From positions 62,001 through 126,000 of the forward strand of contig JBAXTE010000002.1 of assembly GCA_037130365.1 (NCBI GenBank): a stretch of 64,000 nt of DNA, written 5' to 3'. A program made the position numbers and the translations under genes. Below are positions 44,024-54,500 of the stretch, in pieces. Under the pieces are notes generated by a model, which worked only from the letters and a program-made list of their open reading frames with translations, was not told where the DNA came from and searched no databases. The stretch is from JBAXTE01 sp037130365. Its GTDB lineage: Bacteria > Bacteroidota > Bacteroidia > Bacteroidales > WCHB1-69. The stretch's first letter is position 1; each line of letters begins with the position of its first letter.

Positions 44024-44944
44024 ATGAAAAATATTATAAAATTTATTTTTATTTTGGAGCTTCTCAATCCTACAATTACCCATGCTCAATCTGAGTCTGA
44101 ATTGCTCTCATTAGCTGTAAAACAATATACTCTTCAAGATTACAAAAATGCTCAACAAACCTTTTCAAAGGTTATTGATATGAATAAATCTAACTTAGAT
44201 GCATACTTTAATAGAGCCCTTTGTTATTATCGAACTGAAGAATATTCAAAAGCAGTAATTGATTTTAGCGTAGTAATATCTCAAAAGCCATCCGATGTAG
44301 ATGTATTGAATTACAGAGCATTATGTTATCAATTTTTAGAACAATATACACAAGCACTACAGGACTTTAATCGATTAATTCAGTTAAAACCTCAATATAT
44401 TTCTGCATATTACAACAGAGGAATTGTCAATTATAATCTTTCAAATTTTGATAATGCAATTCAAGATTTAACGATTTCAATAAAAAATAATCCTAATGAT
44501 AAGGATGCTTTTATGATTAGAGGAATATGTTTTATGAATTTAAAAGAGTATCAGAAAGCGATAGCAGATTTGTTAGAAGCAGAAAAAATTTCACAAGAGA
44601 ACGACATGGTACAATACAATCTTGGATTGGTCTATTTTGAGATGGCAGATTACGATAATGCATTATTAAAATTAAGGAAATCTTTAGAACTAAATGATAA
44701 TCAATCAAAAGCATATTTTATGATTGGGTTTATCTTGTCAACAAAAAAACAATACCCTCAAGCTATTCAATCCTACACTTTGGCTATAAAAAAAGATCCT
44801 AATTATGCTGACGCATATTATTATAGAGCTTTTATGTATCAAGAACTGGGAAAATCAGAATTAGCATGTGTTGATTGGAAAAAGGCATCAAAATTAAAAA
44901 ACCCTGACGCAAAAAATCAAGTTTTTAAAAATTGCACCAACTAA
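44024..44944 (+). CDS. Exported TPR-repeat protein
   Basis: ATG 44024 is chosen over the upstream in-frame ATG 43937, which lies inside the preceding gene, because it gives a signal peptide (MKNIIKFIFILELLNPTITHAQ) and follows a -7 box. The mature protein is eight consecutive TPR repeats of 34 residues (for example AYFNRALCYYRTEEYSKAV and AYYYRAFMYQELGKSELA). TPR superhelices bind protein partners. In Bacteroidota such periplasmic or outer-membrane TPR proteins often belong to envelope assemblies. The partner is unknown. The gene is followed by repeat-rich DNA. Confidence 0.85.
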   Translation: MKNIIKFIFILELLNPTITHAQSESELLSLAVKQYTLQDYKNAQQTFSKVIDMNKSNLDAYFNRALCYYRTEEYSKAVIDFSVVISQKPSDVDVLNYRALCYQFLEQYTQALQDFNRLIQLKPQYISAYYNRGIVNYNLSNFDNAIQDLTISIKNNPNDKDAFMIRGICFMNLKEYQKAIADLLEAEKISQENDMVQYNLGLVYFEMADYDNALLKLRKSLELNDNQSKAYFMIGFILSTKKQYPQAIQSYTLAIKKDPNYADAYYYRAFMYQELGKSELACVDWKKASKLKNPDAKNQVFKNCTN

Positions 44945-44952
44945 TTTTTGAA

Positions 44953-45078
44953 TTGTTTATAAGTTCAAGGTTTAAAAGTCCCGAAAAACAAATCCGTCAG
45001 CCGACGGATTTTGATTTTTCGAGGATTCACGAAAAACAACGTTTCGCTTTTGGCGAACTGTTTTTCGGGATTTATAGG
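44953..45078 (+). repeat. Mosaic intergenic element, copy B
   Basis: It shares ordered blocks with copy A (35172-35350): AAGTTCA...AAGTC, CGAAAAAC with AATCCGTCAG, and GTTTTTCGGGATTTATA (45060-45076). Outer 12-nt arms 44979-44990 and 45059-45070 are perfect complements. An inner hairpin pairs 44990-44998 with 45003-45011. Confidence 0.65.
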
Positions 45079-45083
45079 GAAAC

Positions 45084-45250
45084 TCAACCTATCAACCCAT
45101 CATCTAATAAACCAATCAACCCATAAACCAATCAACCCATCAACCTCTCAACCAATCAACCTCTCAACCAATCAACCTCTCAACCAATCAACCAATCAAC
45201 CAATCAACCCATCAACCTATCAACCTATCAACCTATCAACCTCTCAACCC
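45084..45250 (+). repeat. 8-bp tandem repeat array (CAACCNAT / CAACCTCT)
   Basis: About 20 imperfect units of an 8-mer of the type CAACCAAT, CAACCTAT, CAACCCAT or CAACCTCT. Unit length differs from a multiple of 3, and the reading frames through it are low complexity. It directly follows copy B of the mosaic element. Confidence 0.8.
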
Positions 45251-45429
45251 ATTTATGTTTATAAGTATGTTTACAGGGAGCCCCATTCAACAATCACTCG
45301 CATAGCGCAATTTTCAAATCATCAAATTTTCAAATTGTTTATAGGTTTATAGTTTATATGTTTATAGGGAGACCCAATATTTCAACCCATCAACTAATAA
45401 ACCCATCAACTAATAAACCCAGCAACCCA

Positions 45430-46350
45430 TCAACCTGTCTTCAGACTTTTCCTGAGATATACAGACTCAAATATTATCAAAAACAACAATAATACAACGC
45501 TTAGAACAACTGCCGGAATTGAAGATTCTCCGCCCGAAATTGATATTGCTAAAACAGCGGAAAACCCATTGTTCTTCACAGCGAACATCATCTGTTTTGA
45601 TATCATTGTGCTTCTATTTGATGAAAATTTTTGAATAATTTTTCCAAAGATATAGGTGCCCCCAAATAATGTTAATACGAGAACCATTGTAATCTTGAAA
45701 ATTAGCACTGGTGCTTCAAAAATCACTTCACGATTAATTCCAATTACAACATAAATTAAGATGAAAAATAGGATGTCAATAAAAGTACTCCTATACTTTA
45801 TAATAAATGTATCTATTTTGTTTTTTCGCAAAAATCTAGATGCTATAAATGGAATGACTATGCTCCATAAAAGTAAGTTAATCAAGCTGTTAACAGATAT
45901 TGTTTGAGTTTTTTCCATAAAGAGTAAAAGTCCTAAGGGGATTATTAATAGCGAAGAAAAGTATCCTGCAACTACTCCAATTACGCTCCATTCAATATCA
46001 CTATTTAGTTTTAATGCAAATGGAATAATAACGACACCAGGTGGAGATAACATGATAAAAATGAAGCCTGTTCTAGTTGCGGTATCGTTAGCAAAGAACA
46101 GCCAAGAAAGAGTGAAAATAATAATTCCGAATAAAAAATATCCAATTAAAATTGCCTCAATTGAAATCCTAAGCACTTTTTTGTATTGAAGAAAAATCTT
46201 ATGAGACACTCCTTGTAATGACAAAGTCATCATCGCTGATAAAATATATACCAATAATGGCTGTAAATAATTTGCCCATTTGCCCATAGAAAATCCCAAA
46301 ATTAAGGCACTAATCATGATAGTATTTCTGTTTCTAAAAATTTTAATCAT
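45430..46350 (-). CDS. BASS/SBF-type membrane transporter
   Basis: The 306-residue protein has nine or ten hydrophobic helices and resembles the bile acid:sodium symporter (BASS/SBF-like) superfamily: FIMLSPPGVVIIPFALKL in the middle and KNNGFSAVLAISISGGESSIPAVVLSVV near the end, matching the crossover helices of the fold. The substrate could be an organic anion or other metabolite and cannot be inferred. The stop codon at 45430 lies in the degenerate CAACCCAT repeat, so the last codons may have been rewritten by repeat growth. Confidence 0.75.
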   Translation of the reverse strand: MIKIFRNRNTIMISALILGFSMGKWANYLQPLLVYILSAMMTLSLQGVSHKIFLQYKKVLRISIEAILIGYFLFGIIIFTLSWLFFANDTATRTGFIFIMLSPPGVVIIPFALKLNSDIEWSVIGVVAGYFSSLLIIPLGLLLFMEKTQTISVNSLINLLLWSIVIPFIASRFLRKNKIDTFIIKYRSTFIDILFFILIYVVIGINREVIFEAPVLIFKITMVLVLTLFGGTYIFGKIIQKFSSNRSTMISKQMMFAVKNNGFSAVLAISISGGESSIPAVVLSVVLLLFLIIFESVYLRKSLKTG

Positions 46351-46443
46351 TGTTTTTGTGAAATTATTTGCAAGTTGTCATAATAGATTTGTCAAAGTTC
46401 AATAAAAAATCCTAATCATATAGATAATTAAAACCATTGATAA

Positions 46444-46475
46444 TTGTTCAATTTCAAAAAAATAGTTTATATTTG
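46444..46475 (+). promoter_or_regulatory. Promoter of the hybrid kinase gene
   Basis: TTG at 46444-46446 and TATATTTG at 46468-46475 are separated by 21 nt, a good -33/-7 pair. Predicted transcription start near 46482 favours ATG 46500. Confidence 0.65.
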
Positions 46476-46499
46476 AAGTGCAAAAAAATCTTTTCTGTT

Positions 46500-49400
46500 A
46501 TGGCGAATGCATATTTAGCTAAAGTTAAAAGGGTTCCGATTATTTATATTTGGGCACTAATCATTGGTGCTTTTATATTGGCAATGGGTTTTTTTTCATC
46601 AAATTTGTTTACCAAGCTTGCTTATGAAGATGAAAAATTAAAACTGTCAGAAGAGATAGCCATAGTTAAAGCGGTAATTAACCCTACTGAATTGAAAAGC
46701 TTTGCTGGAAATCAAATGGATACATCAAATGTCTCTTTTAAGCTTTTGCAACAACATTTGATTGGTTTTTGTAATAGCACTCAGCATATTAGGTATATTT
46801 ATTTACTTGGGAAGAAAAATCAAAAGCTATTCTTCTACATAGATACAGAATCTGATATCAATAAAAAGACGGCTAAGCGTAAAACTGCTATTCCTGGTGA
46901 GATTTATTACGATGCACCTAAAGACTTTTATGATGTGTTTTATCGAAAAAAACAATTCATTTCAGAACCATATAAAGATCAATGGGGCAAATTTGTTTCT
47001 ACTATTTCTCCAATTTTTGATGAAAAACAAAATGTTATTGGACTAATTGGGATTGATATGGAAGCTACAAATTGGGAGAGTACGATTCAATCCAAAAGAA
47101 TGATTCCGATTATTATTTCACTAATATTTTTAGCTATTTTAGCTTTAGTAAGTGTCTTTTTAAGATATAGAATTGACTCTGAAGTAAATGTTAAAAAAAT
47201 GTATTACCAATTGGTTTCATTATTTAACTCAAGCAAACAACCCATAGTTTTGTTTTCTACTGATTATAAAATTCTGTATTTCAACAAACAAGCAGAAATA
47301 GTTAGTTCTGTTTTTTCTAAACAATCCTTGAAAATTGGAAAAAATATAATAGATTGTCTTGAAAATGAACAACATAAAATAAATTTTACAAACAATACTC
47401 AATTCCTTTTAAGTGGTAACTCCATGGATGTCAATATTGAATATAAAAATAGATTTTTTACTCTTTCTTATAACTATATTCAATCTACTGAAACAGAAAT
47501 ACCTTTTATTAGTTTAATAATTTCGGATACAACAGATTTTAATCTTCAAAATAATGAACGGTTAAGACTTAAATCAGAAATGGAAATTTTGTCAAGTAGT
47601 TTCCACTTTGCTGTTATTTATTTTAACGAACGTTTAGATGTGCTTGAGATTAATCCGTATTTTGAAAAAAAATTCGGACACATAAACAGTGAGATTAAAG
47701 ATAAAAACATTGATTTAATTATTCCAAATATCGATAATTTTGATGTGTTTTCGTTGATAAGTTCAAAAAATGAGGATGATTCAAAATTGTCGTCTGTTGA
47801 ATTGATCATTCAAACAAAAAGTGGAAATGAAATTGTTGTAATTGGAGATTTTTTTGTTACTTCAAATGATTTTGGGAAAAAAGTATACGCTTTTGTGATT
47901 ATCGATAATGAGCTATTAAATATTAGAATTGACGAATTGCAAACAGAATTAAATGTATCAAAATTAACAATAGATAATCTGCCTGGTTTTGCCTATCGTT
48001 GCAAAAACGATAAAGATTGGACTATGCTTTCTATAAGCAATGGTTTTCAAGTAATTACGGGATACGAAGTCGCCGATGTGATCATGAATAATCGGCTCTC
48101 TTTTAATGATATAATTCTTCCAAAATATCGCACATATCTGTTCGATAAATGGCAACAATGTTTTAAAACAAACTCAAATTTTCAAGAAGAATATGAAATT
48201 GTAGATGCAACAGGGAATCAAAAGTGGGTTTTAGAAAGAGGTTCTGGAGTGTTCGATGAAGACCATAATGTGATTGAAATTGAAGGATTTATTACAGATA
48301 TATCAGAGATTAAAAACACGAATGAATTATTAATTGCTGAAGTCGACAAATTTAAATCATATATTGATCAAGCTCCAGCAGGAATAATTCAAATTGATAA
48401 AGATGGTGAGATAGTCAGAGCTAATCTTCATGTATCTCAGTTAGTAGAATATGAAATTGAATATCTAAGAACAATAAAATTAGCAACAATTGTTCACCCA
48501 AATTCTGTGAACACGTACGTTGTGTTCTTAAAAAAATTATTGAACACTGGAATTGAGTCAGAAGAAATATCCCTAGTTGGTAAATCTGGAAAGGAAAATA
48601 AAGTTAGAATTAATGGAGTAAAATTTGAAGAGAATGAATTCCTTGTTTTTATTGTTGAATTGACAGAAATATATCAATATCAGGATACGCTTCAGTCGCA
48701 TTATCAATATTTGCAAACAATTGTAGATTCATTTTCTATTCCATTTTGCGTCGTAAATCTGAGTGATCGATCAATTACAATTTCCAATATTCACTATCAA
48801 AGGCTTGTTGAAGGTGATTTTAGCGATTCTATAGAACATAATTTAATTCATTGTGATAATAGTTCGGGAGAAATTCTTTTGAATTCTTGTTTGTCCTTAA
48901 AACAAAAGGTGAAATCAGAAATATCCATAACAAATACCGATGGAATACCAACTTATTATGAACTTCATATTTCGCCAATTCAGAATCAAGATGGCGAAAT
49001 CACGCAAGTAGTTGAATATCTTGTGAATGTTACAGATGTTAAAAATAAATATTTACAACTAGAAGAGTCTATTGCTAGTGCAATGTTGATTAATAGCACT
49101 AAAAGCAATTTTTTTGCAAATATGAGTCAAGAAATACGAACTCCAATTAATGAAATTATTGGGATTTCGGAATTGTTGATTAATTCTAATATGAATGAAT
49201 ATCAAAAGAATTATCTGCAATTAATTCATAATTCCTCATTTAGCTTAATTAATGTAATCAATAATATCCTAGATTTTTCAAAAATTGAAACAGGTGAAAT
49301 TGAGCTTCAATTAGAGCCAATTGTTCTAGAAGATGTTCTCGAATCAGTCTTGGAGTTGTTCGTTCCAATATGCGAGCAAAAAGGACTAAATCTGACTTTG

Positions 49401-50642
49401 TCTGTGGATAAAAGTTTTCCTTATCAAATTGTTAGTGATGAAATTAGATTACGCCAATTGCTGGTCAATATAGTTGGTAATGCTGTTAAATTTACAGAGG
49501 TTGGCTTTGTCTCAATTTCAGTTAAAACTGAATTAATATTGAAAAAAACTCAATTATTATTCGAAATTGCAGACTCTGGGGTTGGGATACCCTCCGAAAA
49601 AATTTCTCAAATATTTGGAAAATATACCCAGCTTAATAAAAATATAATCAAGCAAAATGTCGGTACAGGCCTTGGTCTAGCAGCTTCCAAAATGATAGTG
49701 ACACTTCTTAATGGATCAATAGAAGTAACTAGTACCATAGATTTAGGAAGTTTATTTAAAATTTCAATTCCTGTCGAAATTCTGCCAGATCAGCAATTAA
49801 TTCCCACCTTAACGAATATTCCTTTCAAAAAGATTTTAGCAATTATATCTGAGGATTCCGAAAAAAATGTGCTATTAGGACTATGCGATTTATTCAAAAT
49901 TGAAATAGAATTGTGCAAAAATGGTGTTGAAGCATTGCAAATTTGCTCTTCCATGTATGCCAAAAATGAAAACTTCGATGCTGTAATTGTTGATTACTAT
50001 TCGACTGGACTTAATTGGATGGATATTATATATAGAATTGATCAACTTTCCAGCTATCACCTTGTATTTTATCTTATTTGCAATCAGTCAGATTTAATTA
50101 AGATTGAAAAGAATACGCTTCCTCCACAAATAAAAGGACTTTTCTCAAAGCCACTATTGCCGAAACAATTCCTACAAGTAATTCAACAAAGCTTGTCTAA
50201 AGATCAAAAAATTGAAATTCCAATCATTCAAGTAATCGCTCTATCTAAACAAGTGAAAATTTTAGTAGCTGAAGATAATTCTATTAATATGTTGATTATT
50301 AAAGAAATATTAATAGCAACAGGAGCAGAGCTAGTACAAGCAATTGACGGCCAAGACGCTTTCAGGAAATTTTTGATTCATAACCCCGATTTGATTTTTA
50401 TGGATATTCAAATGCCACTTATGAATGGATTTGAAGTAACACAAAAAATTAGACAGTATTGCAAAGAAAATTCAGCTCAAAAAAATCCATATATTATTGC
50501 TATTTCAGCAGATGTATTGAAAAATTACAAACAAGATTATGTGAAATTAGGGATGAATAATTATATCTCAAAACCCTATAAAATTGAGGACATTAATAAT
50601 AGTTTAAAAAGTTTTTTATATGATTCTAGACGTCAAAAATAG
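46500..50642 (+). CDS. Hybrid sensor histidine kinase lacking the phospho-acceptor His
   Basis: The protein has 1380 residues from ATG 46500; the frame extends upstream to 46437, before the predicted transcription start. Order: transmembrane helix (about 15-35), a Cache-like extracellular sensor (DQWGKFVSTISPIFDEKQN), a second helix (about 203-225), four to five PAS-type domains (about 245-850), a dimerisation/HisKA domain, a HATPase domain (NIVGNAVKFT, ADSGVGIP, GTGLGLAASK), a degenerate receiver (about 1110-1230) and a canonical receiver with LVAEDN, FMDIQMP, AISAD and ISKPY. The HisKA H-box reads MSQEIRTPIN: the histidine is Gln877 (codon CAA, 49128-49130). The ATP site and the last receiver are intact. 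The following gene overlaps by 23 nt. Confidence 0.92.
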   Translation: MANAYLAKVKRVPIIYIWALIIGAFILAMGFFSSNLFTKLAYEDEKLKLSEEIAIVKAVINPTELKSFAGNQMDTSNVSFKLLQQHLIGFCNSTQHIRYIYLLGKKNQKLFFYIDTESDINKKTAKRKTAIPGEIYYDAPKDFYDVFYRKKQFISEPYKDQWGKFVSTISPIFDEKQNVIGLIGIDMEATNWESTIQSKRMIPIIISLIFLAILALVSVFLRYRIDSEVNVKKMYYQLVSLFNSSKQPIVLFSTDYKILYFNKQAEIVSSVFSKQSLKIGKNIIDCLENEQHKINFTNNTQFLLSGNSMDVNIEYKNRFFTLSYNYIQSTETEIPFISLIISDTTDFNLQNNERLRLKSEMEILSSSFHFAVIYFNERLDVLEINPYFEKKFGHINSEIKDKNIDLIIPNIDNFDVFSLISSKNEDDSKLSSVELIIQTKSGNEIVVIGDFFVTSNDFGKKVYAFVIIDNELLNIRIDELQTELNVSKLTIDNLPGFAYRCKNDKDWTMLSISNGFQVITGYEVADVIMNNRLSFNDIILPKYRTYLFDKWQQCFKTNSNFQEEYEIVDATGNQKWVLERGSGVFDEDHNVIEIEGFITDISEIKNTNELLIAEVDKFKSYIDQAPAGIIQIDKDGEIVRANLHVSQLVEYEIEYLRTIKLATIVHPNSVNTYVVFLKKLLNTGIESEEISLVGKSGKENKVRINGVKFEENEFLVFIVELTEIYQYQDTLQSHYQYLQTIVDSFSIPFCVVNLSDRSITISNIHYQRLVEGDFSDSIEHNLIHCDNSSGEILLNSCLSLKQKVKSEISITNTDGIPTYYELHISPIQNQDGEITQVVEYLVNVTDVKNKYLQLEESIASAMLINSTKSNFFANMSQEIRTPINEIIGISELLINSNMNEYQKNYLQLIHNSSFSLINVINNILDFSKIETGEIELQLEPIVLEDVLESVLELFVPICEQKGLNLTLSVDKSFPYQIVSDEIRLRQLLVNIVGNAVKFTEVGFVSISVKTELILKKTQLLFEIADSGVGIPSEKISQIFGKYTQLNKNIIKQNVGTGLGLAASKMIVTLLNGSIEVTSTIDLGSLFKISIPVEILPDQQLIPTLTNIPFKKILAIISEDSEKNVLLGLCDLFKIEIELCKNGVEALQICSSMYAKNENFDAVIVDYYSTGLNWMDIIYRIDQLSSYHLVFYLICNQSDLIKIEKNTLPPQIKGLFSKPLLPKQFLQVIQQSLSKDQKIEIPIIQVIALSKQVKILVAEDNSINMLIIKEILIATGAELVQAIDGQDAFRKFLIHNPDLIFMDIQMPLMNGFEVTQKIRQYCKENSAQKNPYIIAISADVLKNYKQDYVKLGMNNYISKPYKIEDINNSLKSFLYDSRRQK

Positions 50643-51369
50643 CCTGAATATTTACTTTGTATTATTCTGTACGGCTTTAAGTTTTGAAGCTTTTGCTCAA
50701 ACTGACACTACACAAAATCAGACTAATACAAAGAAGGTGTCAACAGAATTGTCTGCCGACATAGTTAGTTCGTATTACTGGAGAGGTGCATATAACGATG
50801 CCAACCCAAACATTCAACCGTCACTCTTATTTGGTTATCAACAGTTTGAACTAGAGTTATGGGCAAGTAATAATTTAGATAATTCATATCGTGAATTTGA
50901 TTGGACTTTATCTTATAAAATCAAATCATTTAAGTTTTCACTTTCCGATTATTATTATGATTTTTCTAAACGCTATTTCCACTATTCAATAGACGCACCA
51001 CACCTTTTAGATGCATCCATAAAGTATGAAATTGGTGAAAAAAACACCTTTTCCCTATTAGCATCTTGTATGGTTTGGGGTGATGATAAATATAAATTTT
51101 ATAATCAAAGCGATAGAGAAATTCAAAATTATAGCTCATATTTAGAAGCATCTTATGTAATCAATTGCGATAAAGATTCTTATACTTTTCTATTAGGCGC
51201 AACAACGCATAAAGGAATGTATTCTGATACCTATAATGTTGTAAATATTGGTTTTAAGTACGAAAAAACAGTTAATATTACTCCAAAACACGAAGTAGTG
51301 CCATTTTTTGGATTATGGGCCAATCCAGCTACGGCACAATTATTTTTTAATTGTGGGCTGAGTTTGTAA
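50620..51369 (+). CDS. Outer-membrane beta-barrel protein, TorF-like
   Basis: The 249-residue protein has a signal peptide ending near EAFAQ, then alternating amphipathic strands: ADIVSSYYWRGAYNDANPN, FGYQQFELELWASNN, KFSLSDYYYDFS, ending with the aromatic-rich PATAQLFFNCGLSL. The pattern resembles the TorF family of putative porins and small outer-membrane barrels. Its start overlaps the kinase gene by 23 nt in another frame, so the two are translationally coupled. The barrel may admit a ligand for the sensor or be its output. That link is inference from overlap only. Confidence 0.75.
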   Translation: MILDVKNSLNIYFVLFCTALSFEAFAQTDTTQNQTNTKKVSTELSADIVSSYYWRGAYNDANPNIQPSLLFGYQQFELELWASNNLDNSYREFDWTLSYKIKSFKFSLSDYYYDFSKRYFHYSIDAPHLLDASIKYEIGEKNTFSLLASCMVWGDDKYKFYNQSDREIQNYSSYLEASYVINCDKDSYTFLLGATTHKGMYSDTYNVVNIGFKYEKTVNITPKHEVVPFFGLWANPATAQLFFNCGLSL

Positions 51370-51559
51370 CAGCGTGTTTAATTAAACTCCTTGTTTAGAC
51401 TTTTTTTGGATTTAAAACGTTTCTTTTCTAGTATATTTTTATAATAATTTTAGCTAACAATGATTAAATTTCCTCCAAAAATATGACTTAAAAATGATTA
51501 TTAATATGCTTATTATCATAAAATTCAATTATTTAAGTATCTAAATTCAAAACTCTTTA

Positions 51560-54500
51560 TTGATTTCCTTGAAACAGTTTGTAATATTTATATTGATTAT
51601 CTTACCTACATATATTGTGGCTCAATCTTCTTTTCGAGAAAGAGAAATTGTAGCTGATTCTACTTGTATTGTTTTTGATACTCTTTCAATAATTCCAAAT
51701 AGCTTAAAGATTTCTCAAAATACGTCAATTATTCCCGATTCTCTTTATAATTTAAATTGCTTTTCATCCACAATTTGCTTCAAAACTGGAAAGTATAATG
51801 GTGAAAAAATTACGTTAGTGTATCAAGTTTTTAATTTTAACCTTACCAAACCATTTTTTCATAAGCCAATCAGCTTAATCGATAATTTTCGAATAAGTTC
51901 AATTAATGAGTTTGCTAATCCAAACACAAACATACAAACGGGTTGGTTCGATAATTCTAGCGACTTAACTAAAGCGGGAAGTATTACTCGAGGTGTGTCC
52001 ATCGGAAACAAGCAAGATGTAGTTGTAAATTCTGATTTAAACCTTCAACTAGATGGATTAATTTTTGATGATTTTTATATCAAAGCAGTTATTAGCGATA
52101 AAAATATTCCCTTACAACCAGAAGGAAATACGCAGCAACTTCAAGAATTTGATAAAGTATTTATTCAACTCTATAATAAAATTGTAAAAATCACTGCTGG
52201 AGATTTTGATATTGTTGCTCCACAATCATCATTTTTAGAAGCAAATAAAAAAGTACTTGGAGTAAACGTCGATTACCAAACGTTTGTAGCTGATAGTAAC
52301 TCTTTTTCAACCTCCACTGGTTTTGCGATGACTAAAGGAAAGTTCACGCGGATGCAAGTTACTCCAATTGAAGGAAATCAAGGACCATATAGAATGATTT
52401 CTGAAAATGGGGAGGCAAATATCGTCATTATTGGTGGTTCAGAACGAGTTTTTTTTAATGGAACATTATTGCAAAGAGGCCAGAACAACGATTATACTGT
52501 TGATTATAATATTGGTGAAATAGTGTTTACATCTAGAGTGTTAATTGCTCGAGAAAGTAGAATTGTAGTTGAGTTTGAATACTCCGATAGGCATTACTCA
52601 CGGTCTATAGCATCATCGTTTAACCAATGGAAGTCAGAAAAATTTGTGGTTTCACTTAATTTATATTCAGAACAAGATTTAAAAAATCAATCCATTCAAC
52701 CAGAACTAAGTTTAGATCAAAAAAATATTTTAAGAAACGCAGGCGAGCAATTCGATCAAATGGTTTCTCCTGCTTTTGATAGCCTCCCTTACAACTCAAA
52801 TCAAATACGATATAAATTAATTGACACAATTGTGTCAGCCGTTCGTTACGACACCGTTTTTGTGTATAGTACAAATCCGGATAGCTCGTTCTATGCACTT
52901 TCATTCACCTATTTAGGTGCAAATAAAGGAGATTATTTACTCTTAAATAATTCAGCTAATGGACGTGTGTTTGCTTGGATTGCGCCTCTTAATGGAATTA
53001 AACAAGGTTCTTATAGTCCAATAGTAGTGTTAGTTCCTCCTCAAAAGAAACAAATGGTGGTGGCTAAGCTCGATTACAAAGTTTCTAAAAACTCATTGTT
53101 GAATTTAGAGGTTGCAGTTTCAAATTTTGATAAAAATCTATTCTCTACTATCGGGAATACAAATAATTTGGGTGGTGCAATAGTTGGACAATTTACGAAT
53201 CGATACTTCTTTGATTCACCCGATGTATCGCCAAAAAATAAATTAGTTTCTAAATTAGGATTCGAACTCAATTCAAAAACTTTTTCATTTATCGAGCCGA
53301 GTAAAAATTCAGAATTTTATCGTCAGTTAAATATTCAGTCTTCGAATCTTCAGCCTGTGAATATGGCATTATTATCAGCAGATTTTTTATTTGAACATCA
53401 AAAGAAAATACTACTTAATTATAGTGTAAATTATTTAGAGTATCAAAGCCAATATAAAGGAATTCAGCAATTGTGGAATGGGGCAACTAATTTTAAATAT
53501 TTTGATTTAAAATCGAATGGTTTTTATACAAATAGCACAAGTTCATTATTTAAAAGTACATTTTTAAAAAGTAATCAAACTGCACGTTTAAAGCTCCCAT
53601 TTGCATATCTTGGTGTTCAATTAGAGACCGAAAAAAATATGTTTATTCAAGGTCAAGATGATTCTCTGATGTCTAATAGTTTAGGTTTGATTAAAAATGA
53701 ATTTTTTATCGTAAATTCTGATTCAGCAAAACTTAAATATAAAATTTGGATTAATGGCAAAACAATTGAAAATCCATTATTTAACAAAATGACACCCTAT
53801 TCATATACAACAGAAACTGGAGTAAATTTTGATTTGCAAAGCTTAATCCAAAATATTACAGTAAATGCCGTTTATCGTGAGGTTAACTATGCTTCTCATA
53901 TCCTCGAAAAAAATGAATATGCGTTTATTTCAAATGTAAATCATCAAATCAAACTTGCTAAAAGTGCGGTAGTAATTAATACATATTACCAGACTGCTAC
54001 AGGCAGAGAACAGAAGAAAGAATATCAATATATAAAGGTTGCAAAAGGTCAAGGACAATATCTTTGGACAGATTTTAACAATAATAATGTTGAGGATTTA
54101 GATGAGTTCTCAATCGCTCCATACTCTGATCAAGGCGAATATGTGAGGATTTGGATAATATCTAATGAATATGTGCGAACTTTTGCAAATGAATTTAATC
54201 AAACGATGCAAATAAACCTATCAACCTTATGTAGAAAAAAAACAATAATCAGTAAAATTTTATCGCTATTAAAAAACCAATCTTCTATACTATTAAGTAA
54301 TAAAACATCTGCTGGCCCTGAAATAGGTGCAAATCCATTTGTATTTGATAGAGCCGATCAAAATACTGTTTCTGCTGGTAGATCTTTGCGAAATGTGTTT
54401 TCAATAAACCAATCCAATCCTATTTGGAATGTTGAATATCTTTATAATAACTCATTTAACAAGTTGTTTTTAGTGTCTGGTTTTGAAACAAGAAATCAAA

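Larger units (their letters stand above)
44945..45429. other. Repeat-rich intergenic region
   Basis: About 485 bp between the TPR gene and the convergent transporter gene. It holds mosaic element copy B (44953-45078), an 8-bp tandem array (45084-45250), two further TTTA(T/C)AGGGA junctions (about 45270 and 45361) and a second, degenerate CAACCCAT/AACTAATA array (45376-45432). Apparent open frames here are low-complexity by-products of the repeats. Confidence 0.75.

Noticed and set aside
45084..45250. Possible CRISPR array
   Set aside because: Units are only 8 bp and contiguous, with no spacers and no cas genes nearby.
45011..45352. Open frame of 113 codons through the CAACC repeats
   Set aside because: The product is a monotonous run of Asn, Pro, Gln, Ser and Thr made by the 8-bp repeat, with no start signal or homology-like features.
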